In this document: one piece after another, positions 7,930-18,137 of the stretch
Layout of the letters: each line of letters opens with the position of its first letter
Position numbering within the stretch: position 1 is the first letter of the stretch
Assembly (NCBI GenBank): GCA_946480695.1
Contig: CAMLKG010000028.1
Coordinates: 1 to 62,314 of the forward strand
Direction: 5' to 3'
From: an uncultured Cellvibrio sp.
GTDB lineage: Bacteria; Pseudomonadota; Gammaproteobacteria; Pseudomonadales; Cellvibrionaceae
Length of the DNA stretch: 62,314 bases
Position numbers and translations under genes: made by a program
The notes under the pieces: generated by a model
What the model saw: only the letters and a program-made list of their open reading frames with translations
What the model was told of the DNA's origin: nothing
Databases searched by the model: none

Positions 7930-9448
7930 TTCTAATTCCATATAAACTCATGCGAGGAGCAGGTGGACATCCACGAAAATCCATTTTCTGAGAGTCGATC
8001 TGGCTAACAACCTGTTTTAAGTGTACCGGCATTTCCTTTAAAAGCTTGATTGCCTTCTGAATTTTGGGAGGCGTAAGCCTTGGATCGAGATTATCGGGAA
8101 ACAAGCCTTGTCCGAAGTAGATAGCAAGCCAACTCGGAGGCATGAATAGCCCCGAGTCATATTCCACAACTTGAGAAGTCGCACTAAAAATATCGATTTT
8201 TTCTTGAAGGCTGTCTGGAAGTGCCATATTTGCACAGTACTGCCAAAAATCTTCAGTGCGTTGATTTAACGCATAATGAAGAATAATAAAATCCCTGACT
8301 TTTAAATATTCGTTTTCCATTTGCCGGTTAAACTCTTTTGCCTCGATCGAATAACCTTTATTATCAATCGGCAACAGTTCCAAAAGCTTTAATATCGCAA
8401 CTTCAATTAGATATATGCTTGTTGACTCAAGCGGCTCAAGGAATCCACAAGCCAAACCTATTGCAACGCAATTTTTCTCCCAGGTTTTTTTTCGGATACC
8501 TGCCTCAAATTTGATTAATATCGGATCCCTTAAAATTTCCTCTGAAAAGTTATTGTTTAATTCATCCAGGGCTTCATCCCGACTGGTAAACTCCGAAGAA
8601 AAAACATGCCCATTTCCGATTCTATGCACCAATGGAATCCGCCAACACCATCCTGCTTTTTTTGCAGATGAGTGTGTATAAGGTTGCATTACTGAACCAC
8701 CTGCTGCAGGAACAGCCAAGGCCGTGTCACACGGCAACCATTTTTTCCAGCTTTCGAACTCAACACCCAATTCCTGGCCCAAAAGCCTTGAGCGAAACCC
8801 ACTACAATCTATAAACAAATTGCCTTCTATGCATTGTCCTGATACCAGCCTTAAGGATTCTATAAATCCTGTTTCCTGGTTTTTAGCGACTGAGGTAACT
8901 TCGCCCTCTATTCTTATAACACCACGAGCTTCAGCGTAGGATCTAAGAAGCTTTGCATATGCAGTTGCATCTATATGGTAAGCATATGAAAAAGTGGATA
9001 ACACATCATCAGGATCAGATGATGGGTAGATGAATTTTTCCTCACGGGCCAAAACATTTGCCATAGAAAATAAATCAAATGGCTCAATATCCGCACCCGA
9101 CTTTTTGGCACCCAACCAATAATGATGGAATCCCAGGCCATTTATAGGAAAACCATGATTACCAAAAGGGTGATAATAATCACTTTTCGAATTACCCCAC
9201 CCACTGAATCGAATACCCAACTTATAAGTAGCATTCACTGCCCGCATAAAATCTGGCTCTTCTATGCCAAGCAAATCGTTAAATACCCTGATATGCGGAA
9301 TTGTTGCTTCGCCTACACCCACAGTTCCTATTGAGTCAGACTCAATCAGGGTTATCTGCGCATATGTCGAATCGATAAATCGCGCTAATGCTGCGGCGGT
9401 CATCCAACCTGCTGTTCCACCTCCCAAAATGACATATTTTTTTATCAT
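7922..9448 (-). CDS. Flavin-dependent halogenase of the tryptophan-halogenase family (copy C)
   Basis: The start chosen is ATG 9448, preceded by GAGG seven bases upstream; a TTG 21 bases earlier would add seven residues and begin inside the terminator stem region. The 508-residue protein has the FAD motif LGGGTAGWM, the GVGEATIP loop, K76 (ATYKLGIRF) at the PrnA K79 position, W267-C-W269 with IP, and E341 in LEPLES, so it should be catalytically competent. It is the first gene after the TonB receptor and is separated from it by an intrinsic terminator. Copies A and C are clearly paralogous but diverged, which suggests different substrates or positions rather than recent duplication. Confidence 0.88.
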   Translation of the reverse strand: MIKKYVILGGGTAGWMTAAALARFIDSTYAQITLIESDSIGTVGVGEATIPHIRVFNDLLGIEEPDFMRAVNATYKLGIRFSGWGNSKSDYYHPFGNHGFPINGLGFHHYWLGAKKSGADIEPFDLFSMANVLAREEKFIYPSSDPDDVLSTFSYAYHIDATAYAKLLRSYAEARGVIRIEGEVTSVAKNQETGFIESLRLVSGQCIEGNLFIDCSGFRSRLLGQELGVEFESWKKWLPCDTALAVPAAGGSVMQPYTHSSAKKAGWCWRIPLVHRIGNGHVFSSEFTSRDEALDELNNNFSEEILRDPILIKFEAGIRKKTWEKNCVAIGLACGFLEPLESTSIYLIEVAILKLLELLPIDNKGYSIEAKEFNRQMENEYLKVRDFIILHYALNQRTEDFWQYCANMALPDSLQEKIDIFSATSQVVEYDSGLFMPPSWLAIYFGQGLFPDNLDPRLTPPKIQKAIKLLKEMPVHLKQVVSQIDSQKMDFRGCPPAPRMSLYGIRNE

Positions 9449-9467
9449 TGTTGCCTCATGTTTGTTC

Positions 9468-9498
9468 AAAAAAAAAGCGCGCCTTAGCGCGCTTTTTT
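9468..9498 (-). terminator. Intrinsic terminator between the TonB receptor and halogenase genes
   Basis: GCGCGC / TAAG / GCGCGC, flanked by A6 and T9 runs, lies 20 bases past the TonB receptor stop and 20 bases before the first halogenase ATG. It should stop most receptor transcripts. The flanking runs make it symmetrical, so it could work in either direction. Confidence 0.88.
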
Positions 9499-9519
9499 AA
9501 CCATCTAACATAACAGCGA

Positions 9520-12500
9520 TTAGAAAGTTGCTCTTACAACAAAGGTATAACGAGTATCATCCACGAACCAGGTACGTGGCACCTTCATATTTGCATCAAT
9601 CTTCGAGAAGGTGCGTGTTTCGGTGTTCAACAAGTTAACCGCCTGGAGGCCCACCTTAATATTGTCAGTGACATTATAGAAAGCTGATGCATCCAAATAC
9701 CCTTGGTCATCGTTATACACTGGCAAGCCAGTAATTACATCACGTGACGTCAGGAGATATTCAGAGCGCCAGTTATACGCCAGACGTAAAGCCCAATCGT
9801 ACTTCTCATACATCATCGCGAAGTTCGCGGTGTGATCAGACTGACCTTGCAACCCTATATCACCCAGGGAAACAAAATCAGAGGCCGGAGTACCTGAACC
9901 AGCATTCAAGTTGGAGTTAGGAACACCCTCAGCCTTAATGTATGAGTAGTTAGCCTGAACACCAAAACCATCAAACGGAGAAGGCAACATATCATAGAAC
10001 TGCTGATATGCCACTTCGAAGCCCTTCATTGTACCGTCACCGCCATTTTGCGGACCGGCGATAGCAACAGTTTGTGTTACACCGCTGACGGGGTTGGTGA
10101 ATTCGCGCGCATAGGCACCATTGATAAAGAAATTAGACAGGTCTTTGTAGAACAAAGATACAGTCATAGAACCAGCTTTCGCAAAATACCATTCCCAAGA
10201 CGCATCATACTGGATGGATTCCATTGGCATCAGGAGTGGGTTACCTGACGAACCTTGCCAACCCATAAAGTTAACGCTATTTCCATCAACAATACGTTGT
10301 TCGTTGATTGCCGTACCGTCAGCCCCAAGGAACACCGGCATGCCCGCATCATTTAATAGAGCCCCATCAGGTGCAGAACTGTAATCCCCACATGGAACTT
10401 GCACTGTACCACTCATACATTCTGAACCATTTTTCACCGTTGCAGGCAGCCCAGATGGATGAGGCACACCATCAACCACAGGGGTTAATGGATGGGGATT
10501 AGTTGGACCCCAATAAGGTGCTTTAAATGTATAAGTTGACCCTTCAGCGGTACCAATACTAACGTAATTTCTTAAATCACCAATATCCGGATATGCCAAA
10601 GCTTTTGATACCGCAAAACGAAGGATATGATCATCCGTTACGTTAACTTTCAAATTGACACTCGGCAACACATCATCAACGGTCCGCTTGGCGCTATTTG
10701 GAGAGTAAATGCCATTGGCAAATTCATACACTTCGTTAGGCAAGAAGTTATTAGAAGACCCCAAAAATTCGTTACTCTCGTTTACGTCAAACAAGTCATA
10801 ATCTGCTGGATTAACATTCTTGGGATCCCAATTGGCAGGCAACAGATTACTTCTAGTCAGCTGAGGATAAGTTGTAAAGCCCTCAGTCTCGTTGGTTACA
10901 CGCACATAACGGACACCAATGTTACCGCTGGTTGGCAAGCCAGCCAATTCTGTTTCAAAATCCAGGCGCACATAAGCGGCAGTATTGGTTTCAGTAGTGG
11001 TGTTGATTTCCCCATCCAGGAAAAAACCATTTAAATCATCACGTTTAACGCAAGCAGAGCCATCCCACTCAGTTCTTTGATCCGCAGGACGCCATTCACT
11101 ATTGCAATCATCAGAGTTTTCGACACTGTACATACCTGCAAAATAGGAACCCCAATTTCTGTACTGCTTAGTTAACTCGTCACTTGGATGGATAACTTTA
11201 TTGCCAGCCCCTTGAATATCCACTACACCGCCGCGGTAGAAATCACTCCAATCAAGCAATTGGTATGCATCCCCGGTAAAAGATGGATCGAGAGAAGTCT
11301 CATCCAACCACTCGGGATTATTCCATAGCGGTCCCAAACGATCCCAGTTATAGGCAGAATTACGCACTGTTTGTTCACGCTCAGCCGCACGAACACCCGC
11401 TTTCACACTGGTGAAAAAACCATCCAACTCGTAAGTACCGTCAAGACGAATCGCATCTGATTGACCTTCGCTACGCTCGTAGTGATCCATAGCAGCGTTA
11501 TACAAGTAGGAACTTTCCGTAGTGAAATATTCATCTCCCGTATTAAACTCTGTGCTTGCTGGCGCAAAAGACCAGGGATTCATAACTGTTACGGCGGGCT
11601 TGCCTCTTAAGTCAGCATCCATAATTGCCCAAGTCATAAACATTAGGGTTACATCGTCATCTTTTGTTTCAGCTTTGATATGTTGCAAATCCGCTGATAG
11701 CTCCAATTTATCAGTAGGAGTCCACTTCAAATTAAAGCCAAAATCATCGATGACTGTATTAGTTTCTTTATAACGGTTATCAGTTTGGAATCTGTGGCCA
11801 AAAACCGGAACTACAGGATTACTCCAACTGGCATTATTAGGAACGCGGTTATTATCGTTACTACGCCAACCATCCTGCATATGCGCCAATGAACCATTCA
11901 GGAATACCCCCCTTTCATCGAATTCATATTGCTCACCTGGCGCACCATAAGTGGTGCCCGTGTTGAAGTCCATTTGGCTCTTAATCGCATTTTCAGTCCA
12001 AGCCAGGGTTGCATCAGAGCGCATGAATTGGAAGGTCGCCAATAAATTTTCGTCACTGCTCTCCCATTGGGTCGCCAAAGCAATACCGGTACGGTCACGA
12101 GTATCTGTTTTCATAAACATATTCATGCCGTTAGGAACCAAAACACCTTGAGTTCCTATATCTGTTTCAGGATTGAGCGGAGATGTGCCACTGTTAGGAC
12201 CACCAGTAACTAAGGTGCCATCGTAGGTATAGGGAGTAGTGACGTATCCAAAACCGGGGAAAACAGTATTATTTTCGGCACCGATACGTGGAGTCAGCCT
12301 CCGGAATTCGTAACGGTCGATCTGAACACCATGAGAACTTGCTTCAAGATTAGAATCCGAGGCATTGAATAGGAAACCAAATTCCCCTGCAGAAGTTTCC
12401 CAACGATCACTGAACAAAAATGACACAGTTGGAGTCAGTTCTTCGGTCATATCTGCGTAAGTACCATCAGCAGAGAATGAAAATACACGACCATCCTGAT

Positions 12501-13059
12501 CAAATGGTTTGCGAGTACGCAGGCTCACTGTTCCCGAGATACCACCTTCAATCATGTCGGCGGTCTGGTTTTTATATACGTCCACACCGGCCATCAATTC
12601 CGGCGGCACGTCCTGGAAACTTAAACCACGGCCAGAGTTAGCCGTAAATGAATCACGACCGTTAAATTCGGAACGGGTTTGTGACATACCCCGGATCACA
12701 GCACCCGAACCTTCCACACCTTTATGGTCAGGGTCGTTTGCAGCCGCGAAACGATCAATAGATACGCCAGGGACGCGCTGCATTGCTTCCAACACGCTAC
12801 GATCCGGAAGCGCGCCTATATCGTCAGCAGAAATGGCATCTACAAATGTAGCGGAATTTCGCTTGATCTCCTGCGCATTTTGCAAGTCAGCGCGCATCCC
12901 GGTAACTACCACTTCTTCTACATCATTAGTGTCTTCTGTAGCGGTATCTTGTGCAAATGAAGGCGCGGAAAGGGCCATGATGCACATTGCTAACATCGAT
13001 TTTTTAAACTTGATGCCCTGTAGTTGTGGTGCGGTTTTGTCGTTCTTATGGAAAACCAT
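9520..13059 (-). CDS. TonB-dependent receptor, large Xanthomonas-Caulobacter type
   Basis: A 1179-residue outer-membrane transporter. Residues 1-37 form a signal peptide ending APSFAQ, followed by a TonB box (EEVVVTGMR, about 48-56). The plug domain comes next (ALPDRSVLEAMQRVPGVSIDR ...) and then a long 22-strand-type barrel ending in the aromatic YTFVVRATF. The length and plug wording match the large receptors that proteobacteria such as Caulobacter and Xanthomonas use for oligosaccharides and other bulky nutrients. No N-terminal sigma-regulator signalling domain is visible. The downstream halogenase-DUF6445 genes recur beside such receptors elsewhere, so its ligand may be chemically linked to their substrate. 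The ligand itself is not predictable. Confidence 0.93.
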   Translation of the reverse strand: MVFHKNDKTAPQLQGIKFKKSMLAMCIMALSAPSFAQDTATEDTNDVEEVVVTGMRADLQNAQEIKRNSATFVDAISADDIGALPDRSVLEAMQRVPGVSIDRFAAANDPDHKGVEGSGAVIRGMSQTRSEFNGRDSFTANSGRGLSFQDVPPELMAGVDVYKNQTADMIEGGISGTVSLRTRKPFDQDGRVFSFSADGTYADMTEELTPTVSFLFSDRWETSAGEFGFLFNASDSNLEASSHGVQIDRYEFRRLTPRIGAENNTVFPGFGYVTTPYTYDGTLVTGGPNSGTSPLNPETDIGTQGVLVPNGMNMFMKTDTRDRTGIALATQWESSDENLLATFQFMRSDATLAWTENAIKSQMDFNTGTTYGAPGEQYEFDERGVFLNGSLAHMQDGWRSNDNNRVPNNASWSNPVVPVFGHRFQTDNRYKETNTVIDDFGFNLKWTPTDKLELSADLQHIKAETKDDDVTLMFMTWAIMDADLRGKPAVTVMNPWSFAPASTEFNTGDEYFTTESSYLYNAAMDHYERSEGQSDAIRLDGTYELDGFFTSVKAGVRAAEREQTVRNSAYNWDRLGPLWNNPEWLDETSLDPSFTGDAYQLLDWSDFYRGGVVDIQGAGNKVIHPSDELTKQYRNWGSYFAGMYSVENSDDCNSEWRPADQRTEWDGSACVKRDDLNGFFLDGEINTTTETNTAAYVRLDFETELAGLPTSGNIGVRYVRVTNETEGFTTYPQLTRSNLLPANWDPKNVNPADYDLFDVNESNEFLGSSNNFLPNEVYEFANGIYSPNSAKRTVDDVLPSVNLKVNVTDDHILRFAVSKALAYPDIGDLRNYVSIGTAEGSTYTFKAPYWGPTNPHPLTPVVDGVPHPSGLPATVKNGSECMSGTVQVPCGDYSSAPDGALLNDAGMPVFLGADGTAINEQRIVDGNSVNFMGWQGSSGNPLLMPMESIQYDASWEWYFAKAGSMTVSLFYKDLSNFFINGAYAREFTNPVSGVTQTVAIAGPQNGGDGTMKGFEVAYQQFYDMLPSPFDGFGVQANYSYIKAEGVPNSNLNAGSGTPASDFVSLGDIGLQGQSDHTANFAMMYEKYDWALRLAYNWRSEYLLTSRDVITGLPVYNDDQGYLDASAFYNVTDNIKVGLQAVNLLNTETRTFSKIDANMKVPRTWFVDDTRYTFVVRATF

Positions 13060-13206
13060 ATAGCCAACCCCTTATTAAATTTATGATAGGAAATTTTTTA
13101 TAGGGCTTTGGGTCACATAGACTCAAAGTCTCATCGAGTATAGATCATGAAAAACTGGATCACACAAGTCTTGCACACTAGTAATGTTATTGGGCAAGAC
13201 TTTTCA

Positions 13207-13236
13207 ATCCTAGCCCAGAAAATTAATATTTGTCAA
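13207..13236 (-). promoter_or_regulatory. Candidate sigma-70 promoter for the TonB receptor gene
   Basis: On the minus strand TTGACA (13236-13231) is followed after 18 bases by TAGGAT (13212-13207). It lies ~150 bases upstream of the receptor start codon in an AT-rich stretch. The -35 is perfect and the -10 matches 4 of 6 consensus bases. Confidence 0.5.
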
Positions 13237-13285
13237 TATGACTATAAGCCATATTTGCTGCTTATTTGATCTGTCGACAGACAAG

Positions 13286-13301
13286 TTGACAGCGCTATCA
13301 A
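13286..13301. promoter_or_regulatory. Near-palindromic LacI-family-like operator upstream of the TonB receptor
   Basis: TTGACAGC/GCTATCAA is a 16-base inverted repeat with one mismatch per half, centred on AGCGCT. The central CG and half-site style match operators of LacI-family regulators that control sugar-uptake receptors in Caulobacter and Xanthomonas. It lies about 50 bases upstream of the predicted -35, so the regulator could act from a distance or another promoter may be used. No regulator gene is nearby. Confidence 0.45.
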
Positions 13302-13345
13302 TTGAAAGGCGATCAATCAATTATCGGTGATTTTAAATTTTGCAA

Positions 13346-13377
13346 ATAAAAAAGCCCATTCGAAAGAATGAGCTTTT
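13346..13377 (-). terminator. Rho-independent terminator after purA
   Basis: Minus strand: AAAGCTCATTC / TTTC / GAATGGGCTTT (one G-U pair) followed by a T run, 20 bases after the purA stop codon. It ends the hisZ-purA transcript. Confidence 0.85.
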
Positions 13378-13397
13378 ATACGTCAAAAAGAGGATTT

Positions 13398-14738
<1,341 letters not shown>

Positions 14739-15911
14739 TCAGATTGACTGGATCTGATAACGGCCATCGCACAATACCAACTGGCGATCACAGCCCAATT
14801 CTGAAAGGTCAGTCGTCGTATTGACGCCAACCACACGCTCGCCCTTTTGACGCAGCTCAATGACTGCCTGCCATTGTTGTGGGTCAGTAGATTCGATAAC
14901 AGCGATTGCGCTCAATGACGGCCGTGGCAGCAGGCCGAGTTTACTGATAGCCGTAATGTCAACTGCAAATCCGGTAGCCGGGCGCGCGCGCCCGAAAACC
15001 TCACCGATATGGTCATAGCGTCCACCACTGGCGATCGGATTGCCATAGCCGGGAGCAAAGGCCGCAAATACCAAACCGGTTAAATAGTGGTAGCCGCGCA
15101 ATTCCCCTAAATCGAAATAAAGCTCTGCCGATGGATAGCGCTGTTCGATAACCTCGGCAACACGGGCCAATTGCTCCACCGCTTGCTGCGCTGCATACAG
15201 GCCCGCAAACAAATTGCGCGCTTTATCCAGGACGGTTTTGTCACCCGCAAGGCCAGGCAAGGCCAGGAATAAGCCAGCAATCCTGGCATCTTGGATATTT
15301 GCATCAACCCAGGCACAAATCTCGGTCATGGCCTTGCGTTGCAACAATTCGAAGAAAGTTTCCTCCTGGACTTTACTTAACCCCGCATCGGCGGCGATGG
15401 CGCGATAAATTCCGACATGGCCCAGGTCAATGTGCTGGCGCGACAAGCCCGCCACAGACAGAGATTCCAGTAATAAGGACACCACTTCAATATCAGCTGT
15501 TATGCCTGGCTCACCGTACAACTCAAGGCCAGCCTGAATAGGCGTACGGGTAGCGAGCGGGTTCTTGGGCCGGGTATGGACCACATGCCCGGCATAACAT
15601 AACCGATTGGGGCCTGTTCGATGAAAACTATGGGCATCCATACGAGCAGTTTGCGGGGTAATATCTGCACGTATCCCAAGGGTACGGCCACTCAATTGGT
15701 CAGTGACTTTAAAAGTAAGCAGGTCTACGTCGCGCCCCAACCCTATCAAGAGGGAATCTGTGTACTCCAGCAAAGGGGGGATAACCATGTCATATCCCCA
15801 TGTGCTATAGAGGTCCAGCAGGCGACGACGCAAGGTATCTATGGCTTTAGCCTCGGCGGGGAGGATTTCTTCCACCCCATCCGGTAACAACCAGCGATCA
15901 GCGTAGGTCAT
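14739..15911 (-). CDS. hisZ: ATP phosphoribosyltransferase regulatory subunit
   Basis: A HisRS-like protein without tRNA-synthetase function. It partners the short form of HisG, the first enzyme of histidine synthesis, and confers feedback control. The start at 15911 gives MTYADRWLLPDGVEEILP, the usual HisZ opening, and 390 residues. A longer reading frame reaching 15992 runs through a terminator hairpin and is unlikely to be translated. Synthetase-like motif 2 (TRIPxQAGLELYGE) and the C-terminal part of the catalytic fold are present, and no anticodon-binding domain is seen. The position just upstream of purA is conserved in many gammaproteobacteria. Confidence 0.93.
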   Translation of the reverse strand: MTYADRWLLPDGVEEILPAEAKAIDTLRRRLLDLYSTWGYDMVIPPLLEYTDSLLIGLGRDVDLLTFKVTDQLSGRTLGIRADITPQTARMDAHSFHRTGPNRLCYAGHVVHTRPKNPLATRTPIQAGLELYGEPGITADIEVVSLLLESLSVAGLSRQHIDLGHVGIYRAIAADAGLSKVQEETFFELLQRKAMTEICAWVDANIQDARIAGLFLALPGLAGDKTVLDKARNLFAGLYAAQQAVEQLARVAEVIEQRYPSAELYFDLGELRGYHYLTGLVFAAFAPGYGNPIASGGRYDHIGEVFGRARPATGFAVDITAISKLGLLPRPSLSAIAVIESTDPQQWQAVIELRQKGERVVGVNTTTDLSELGCDRQLVLCDGRYQIQSI

Positions 15912-15951
15912 AAGCGACTCAATATTCAGCAAAAATCCGGCGGGCGCGCAT

Positions 15952-15977
15952 AAAAAAACCGAGCGGTCGGCTCGGTT
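15952..15977 (-). terminator. Terminator-like hairpin upstream of hisZ
   Basis: Minus strand: AACCGAGC / CGACC / GCTCGGTT followed by seven T, 40 bases before the hisZ start codon. With the hflC terminator it forms a pair of terminators in the hflC-hisZ gap. It could act as an attenuator or as backup termination. Confidence 0.75.
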
Positions 15978-16034
15978 GCGGCATTTTAACACTGTTTGTC
16001 ACAAAATTTGTAGGCCAATTTTTATCTGACCCGC

Positions 16035-16067
16035 AAAAACAACAAGGCCCGCAATAGCGGGCCTTGT
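16035..16067 (-). terminator. Rho-independent terminator after hflC
   Basis: Minus strand: ACAAGGCCCGC / TATT / GCGGGCCTTGT with a T-rich tail (GTTTTTG), 10 bases past the hflC stop codon. It ends the long amiB-to-hflC transcription unit. Confidence 0.85.
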
Positions 16068-16077
16068 CTTGTACGGG

Positions 16078-16953
16078 CTATTTTTTTCCTTGTGGATCTT
16101 TCAGGTAACGGAAGAAATCGCTTTTTGGATCAACCACCATCAAATCCTCTTTATTACTGAAACTTTGGCGATAGGCATTAAGGCTGCGCATAAAACTGAA
16201 GAACTCGGGATCTTTGTTGTAGGCCTCGGCAAAAATAGCGGCGGCTTTTGCATCTCCCTCACCGCGAATGCGCTCCGCGTCACGATAGGCATTTGCTTCC
16301 AATACAGCGCGCTGTTTGTCCGCATCCGCACCAATCACTTCCGCTTGCTCCTTACCTTGTGAACGATATTCGCGCGCCTCTTTCTCGCGATCCGCCGCCA
16401 TACGGGCAAATACGGATTGACTTGCTTCCGGCGGGAAATCGATGCGCTTGACGCGGATATCCTTAACTTCAATCCCTAATAATTTCACCGCGTCTATGTT
16501 GATGCTGGCAGTTATTTCGCTCATCAGCTCATCGCGTTGACCGGATACCACATCGTGCAGGGTGCGACGCCCGAACTGGTTACGCAAGCCATCCGCCACG
16601 CGCTGGGCCAAACGGTTTTCGGCAGTTGCTTCGTCACCATTGGTGGCCTTATAGAAGGTTTCGACATCTTTCACTTGCCATTTGATATAGGAATCAACGA
16701 CCAAACGCTTGTTTTCTACCGTGAAAAAGCTCTCGGGGGTCATATCCGCGGTTAACAGGCGACCATCGAATTTACGTACTTTCTCAGCAAACGGGAATTT
16801 GAAATGCAACCCCGGAGGTACATCCGCCTTCACCAAACGACCGAATTGCAACACCACTGCGCGCTGGTATTCAGTCACCACAAAGATGCTATTAAACGCA
16901 ATAAGCAAACCAATCACAGCCAGGATAATGGCAAAAAAACCTTTATTAGACAT
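16078..16953 (-). CDS. hflC: HflC, SPFH-domain modulator of protease FtsH
   Basis: A 291-residue inner-membrane protein with one N-terminal membrane segment (about residues 6-26) and a periplasmic SPFH/PHB domain. It forms a complex with HflK around the FtsH protease and tunes its activity against membrane proteins. The family segments VVTEYQRAVVLQFGR, RIDFPPEASQSVFARM and the helical REKEAREYRSQGKEQ region are present. Its ATG overlaps the HflK stop codon as TAATG, so the two are translationally coupled, as expected for subunits needed in equal amounts. Confidence 0.96.
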   Translation of the reverse strand: MSNKGFFAIILAVIGLLIAFNSIFVVTEYQRAVVLQFGRLVKADVPPGLHFKFPFAEKVRKFDGRLLTADMTPESFFTVENKRLVVDSYIKWQVKDVETFYKATNGDEATAENRLAQRVADGLRNQFGRRTLHDVVSGQRDELMSEITASINIDAVKLLGIEVKDIRVKRIDFPPEASQSVFARMAADREKEAREYRSQGKEQAEVIGADADKQRAVLEANAYRDAERIRGEGDAKAAAIFAEAYNKDPEFFSFMRSLNAYRQSFSNKEDLMVVDPKSDFFRYLKDPQGKK

Positions 16954-18089
16954 TAGCGAAGCTCCCGACGAACAAGTGGCTTGGCAGTTTCAACCGGCGC
17001 GGTACGCGAGTTGAAGTTTTCAGTTTGGACCTGGGGCTCAGTTGCGGTCGAGCGATTTCCCATTCGGTCCAATGGCAGGTACAGCATGTTGTTGCCGCCG
17101 GCCACATCCACCATCACTTTAGACGAATTAGCCATGACATTTTCCATCGTTTCGAGGTACAAGCGCTGGCGGGTTACCTCCGGGGCACGCTTGTATTCAG
17201 CCAACAAACTTTCAAAACGATCAGACTCACCTTCTGCACGTGCAACTACCTCCGCCTTGTAAGCTTCGGCCTCTTCAAGCATACGCTGAGCGCGGCCACG
17301 AGCCTCCGGGATTATCCCATTGGCATAGGCCTGGGCCTGGTTTTTTAACCGCGCCTCATCTTCTTTCGCTTTAATTACGTCATCAAATGCTGCGCGAACT
17401 TCTTCAGGCGGACGGGCTTCCTGGATATTTACGTTAATCACCTGGATACCGGCACCGTAAGAATCCATATAGCGTTGTAACCGCTGCTTTACTTCAGCGG
17501 CAATAGCCTGGCGGCCTTCCGATAACACCTGATTCAATTCAGTAGAACCAATCACATGACGCACAGCGGAATCCGTAGCGTGGCGCAAGCTGGTTTCGGG
17601 GTCGCGCACATTAAGTACATAGGATTTAACATCAGCAACGTTATATTGAACCGTGATTGGCAACTCAACGATGCTTTCATCTTCGGTCAACATCAAGCCA
17701 CGCGACGGATATTGGCGCTCACCGGTCACGTTAACGATGTACACATCGGTAATCAGCGGCGCATTCCAGTTCAAGCCTTCCGTTTTGATTTCCGAAAACG
17801 CACCAAATTTAAGGACTACGGCGCGCTCTTTGGCATCTACCTGATAAAATCCGGCACCTAAATAAAACACCGCCGCAATAATGACGGCAATTGCAAATAA
17901 TGGCCCGAGACTTGTGCCCCCAGAAGACTTGCCGCCACCTGAGCCGGAACCTCCCCCACCAAAAATTCCGTTCAGCTTTTCTTGAAGTTTCCTAAATGCT
18001 TCATCCAGGTCGGGCGGGCCATCATTATTATTGCCACCTCCGCGACCGCCCCATGGGTCTTTGTCTTTTCCCGGTTCATTCCAGGCCAT
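16953..18089 (-). CDS. hflK: HflK, SPFH-domain modulator of protease FtsH
   Basis: The 378-residue partner of HflC. A cytoplasmic N-terminus rich in Gly, Asn and Asp (MAWNEPGKDKDPWGGRGGG...) precedes one membrane segment (about 77-95) and the SPFH domain with its long coiled helix (KAKEDEARLKNQAQAYANG). The C-terminal tail is variable. A good ribosome site (GGAGAA) precedes the ATG. It lies between hflX and hflC, the classical order. Confidence 0.96.
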   Translation of the reverse strand: MAWNEPGKDKDPWGGRGGGNNNDGPPDLDEAFRKLQEKLNGIFGGGGSGSGGGKSSGGTSLGPLFAIAVIIAAVFYLGAGFYQVDAKERAVVLKFGAFSEIKTEGLNWNAPLITDVYIVNVTGERQYPSRGLMLTEDESIVELPITVQYNVADVKSYVLNVRDPETSLRHATDSAVRHVIGSTELNQVLSEGRQAIAAEVKQRLQRYMDSYGAGIQVINVNIQEARPPEEVRAAFDDVIKAKEDEARLKNQAQAYANGIIPEARGRAQRMLEEAEAYKAEVVARAEGESDRFESLLAEYKRAPEVTRQRLYLETMENVMANSSKVMVDVAGGNNMLYLPLDRMGNRSTATEPQVQTENFNSRTAPVETAKPLVRRELR

Positions 18090-18137
18090 AGTTTTTCTCC
18101 ACGTAGAAATAATAAGGTTCCGGGGTTGTAGCTTGGC

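Larger units (their letters stand above)
13060..13397. other. Intergenic region between purA and the TonB receptor gene
   Basis: These 338 bases carry no credible ORF. They hold the purA terminator, an inverted repeat resembling a LacI-family operator, a perfect CTGTCGACAG palindrome at 13271-13280 and a candidate promoter for the receptor. The probable transcript leader is about 140 bases. Confidence 0.7.

Noticed and set aside
12509..13063. Plus-strand frame opposite the start of the TonB receptor
   Set aside because: It is the antisense shadow of the plug domain, rich in Ser, Ala and Arg, with no ribosome site.
15912..15992. Longer N-terminus for HisZ starting at 15992
   Set aside because: The extension reads through a terminator hairpin, lacks family similarity, and MTYADRWLLPDG at 15911 is the normal HisZ start.
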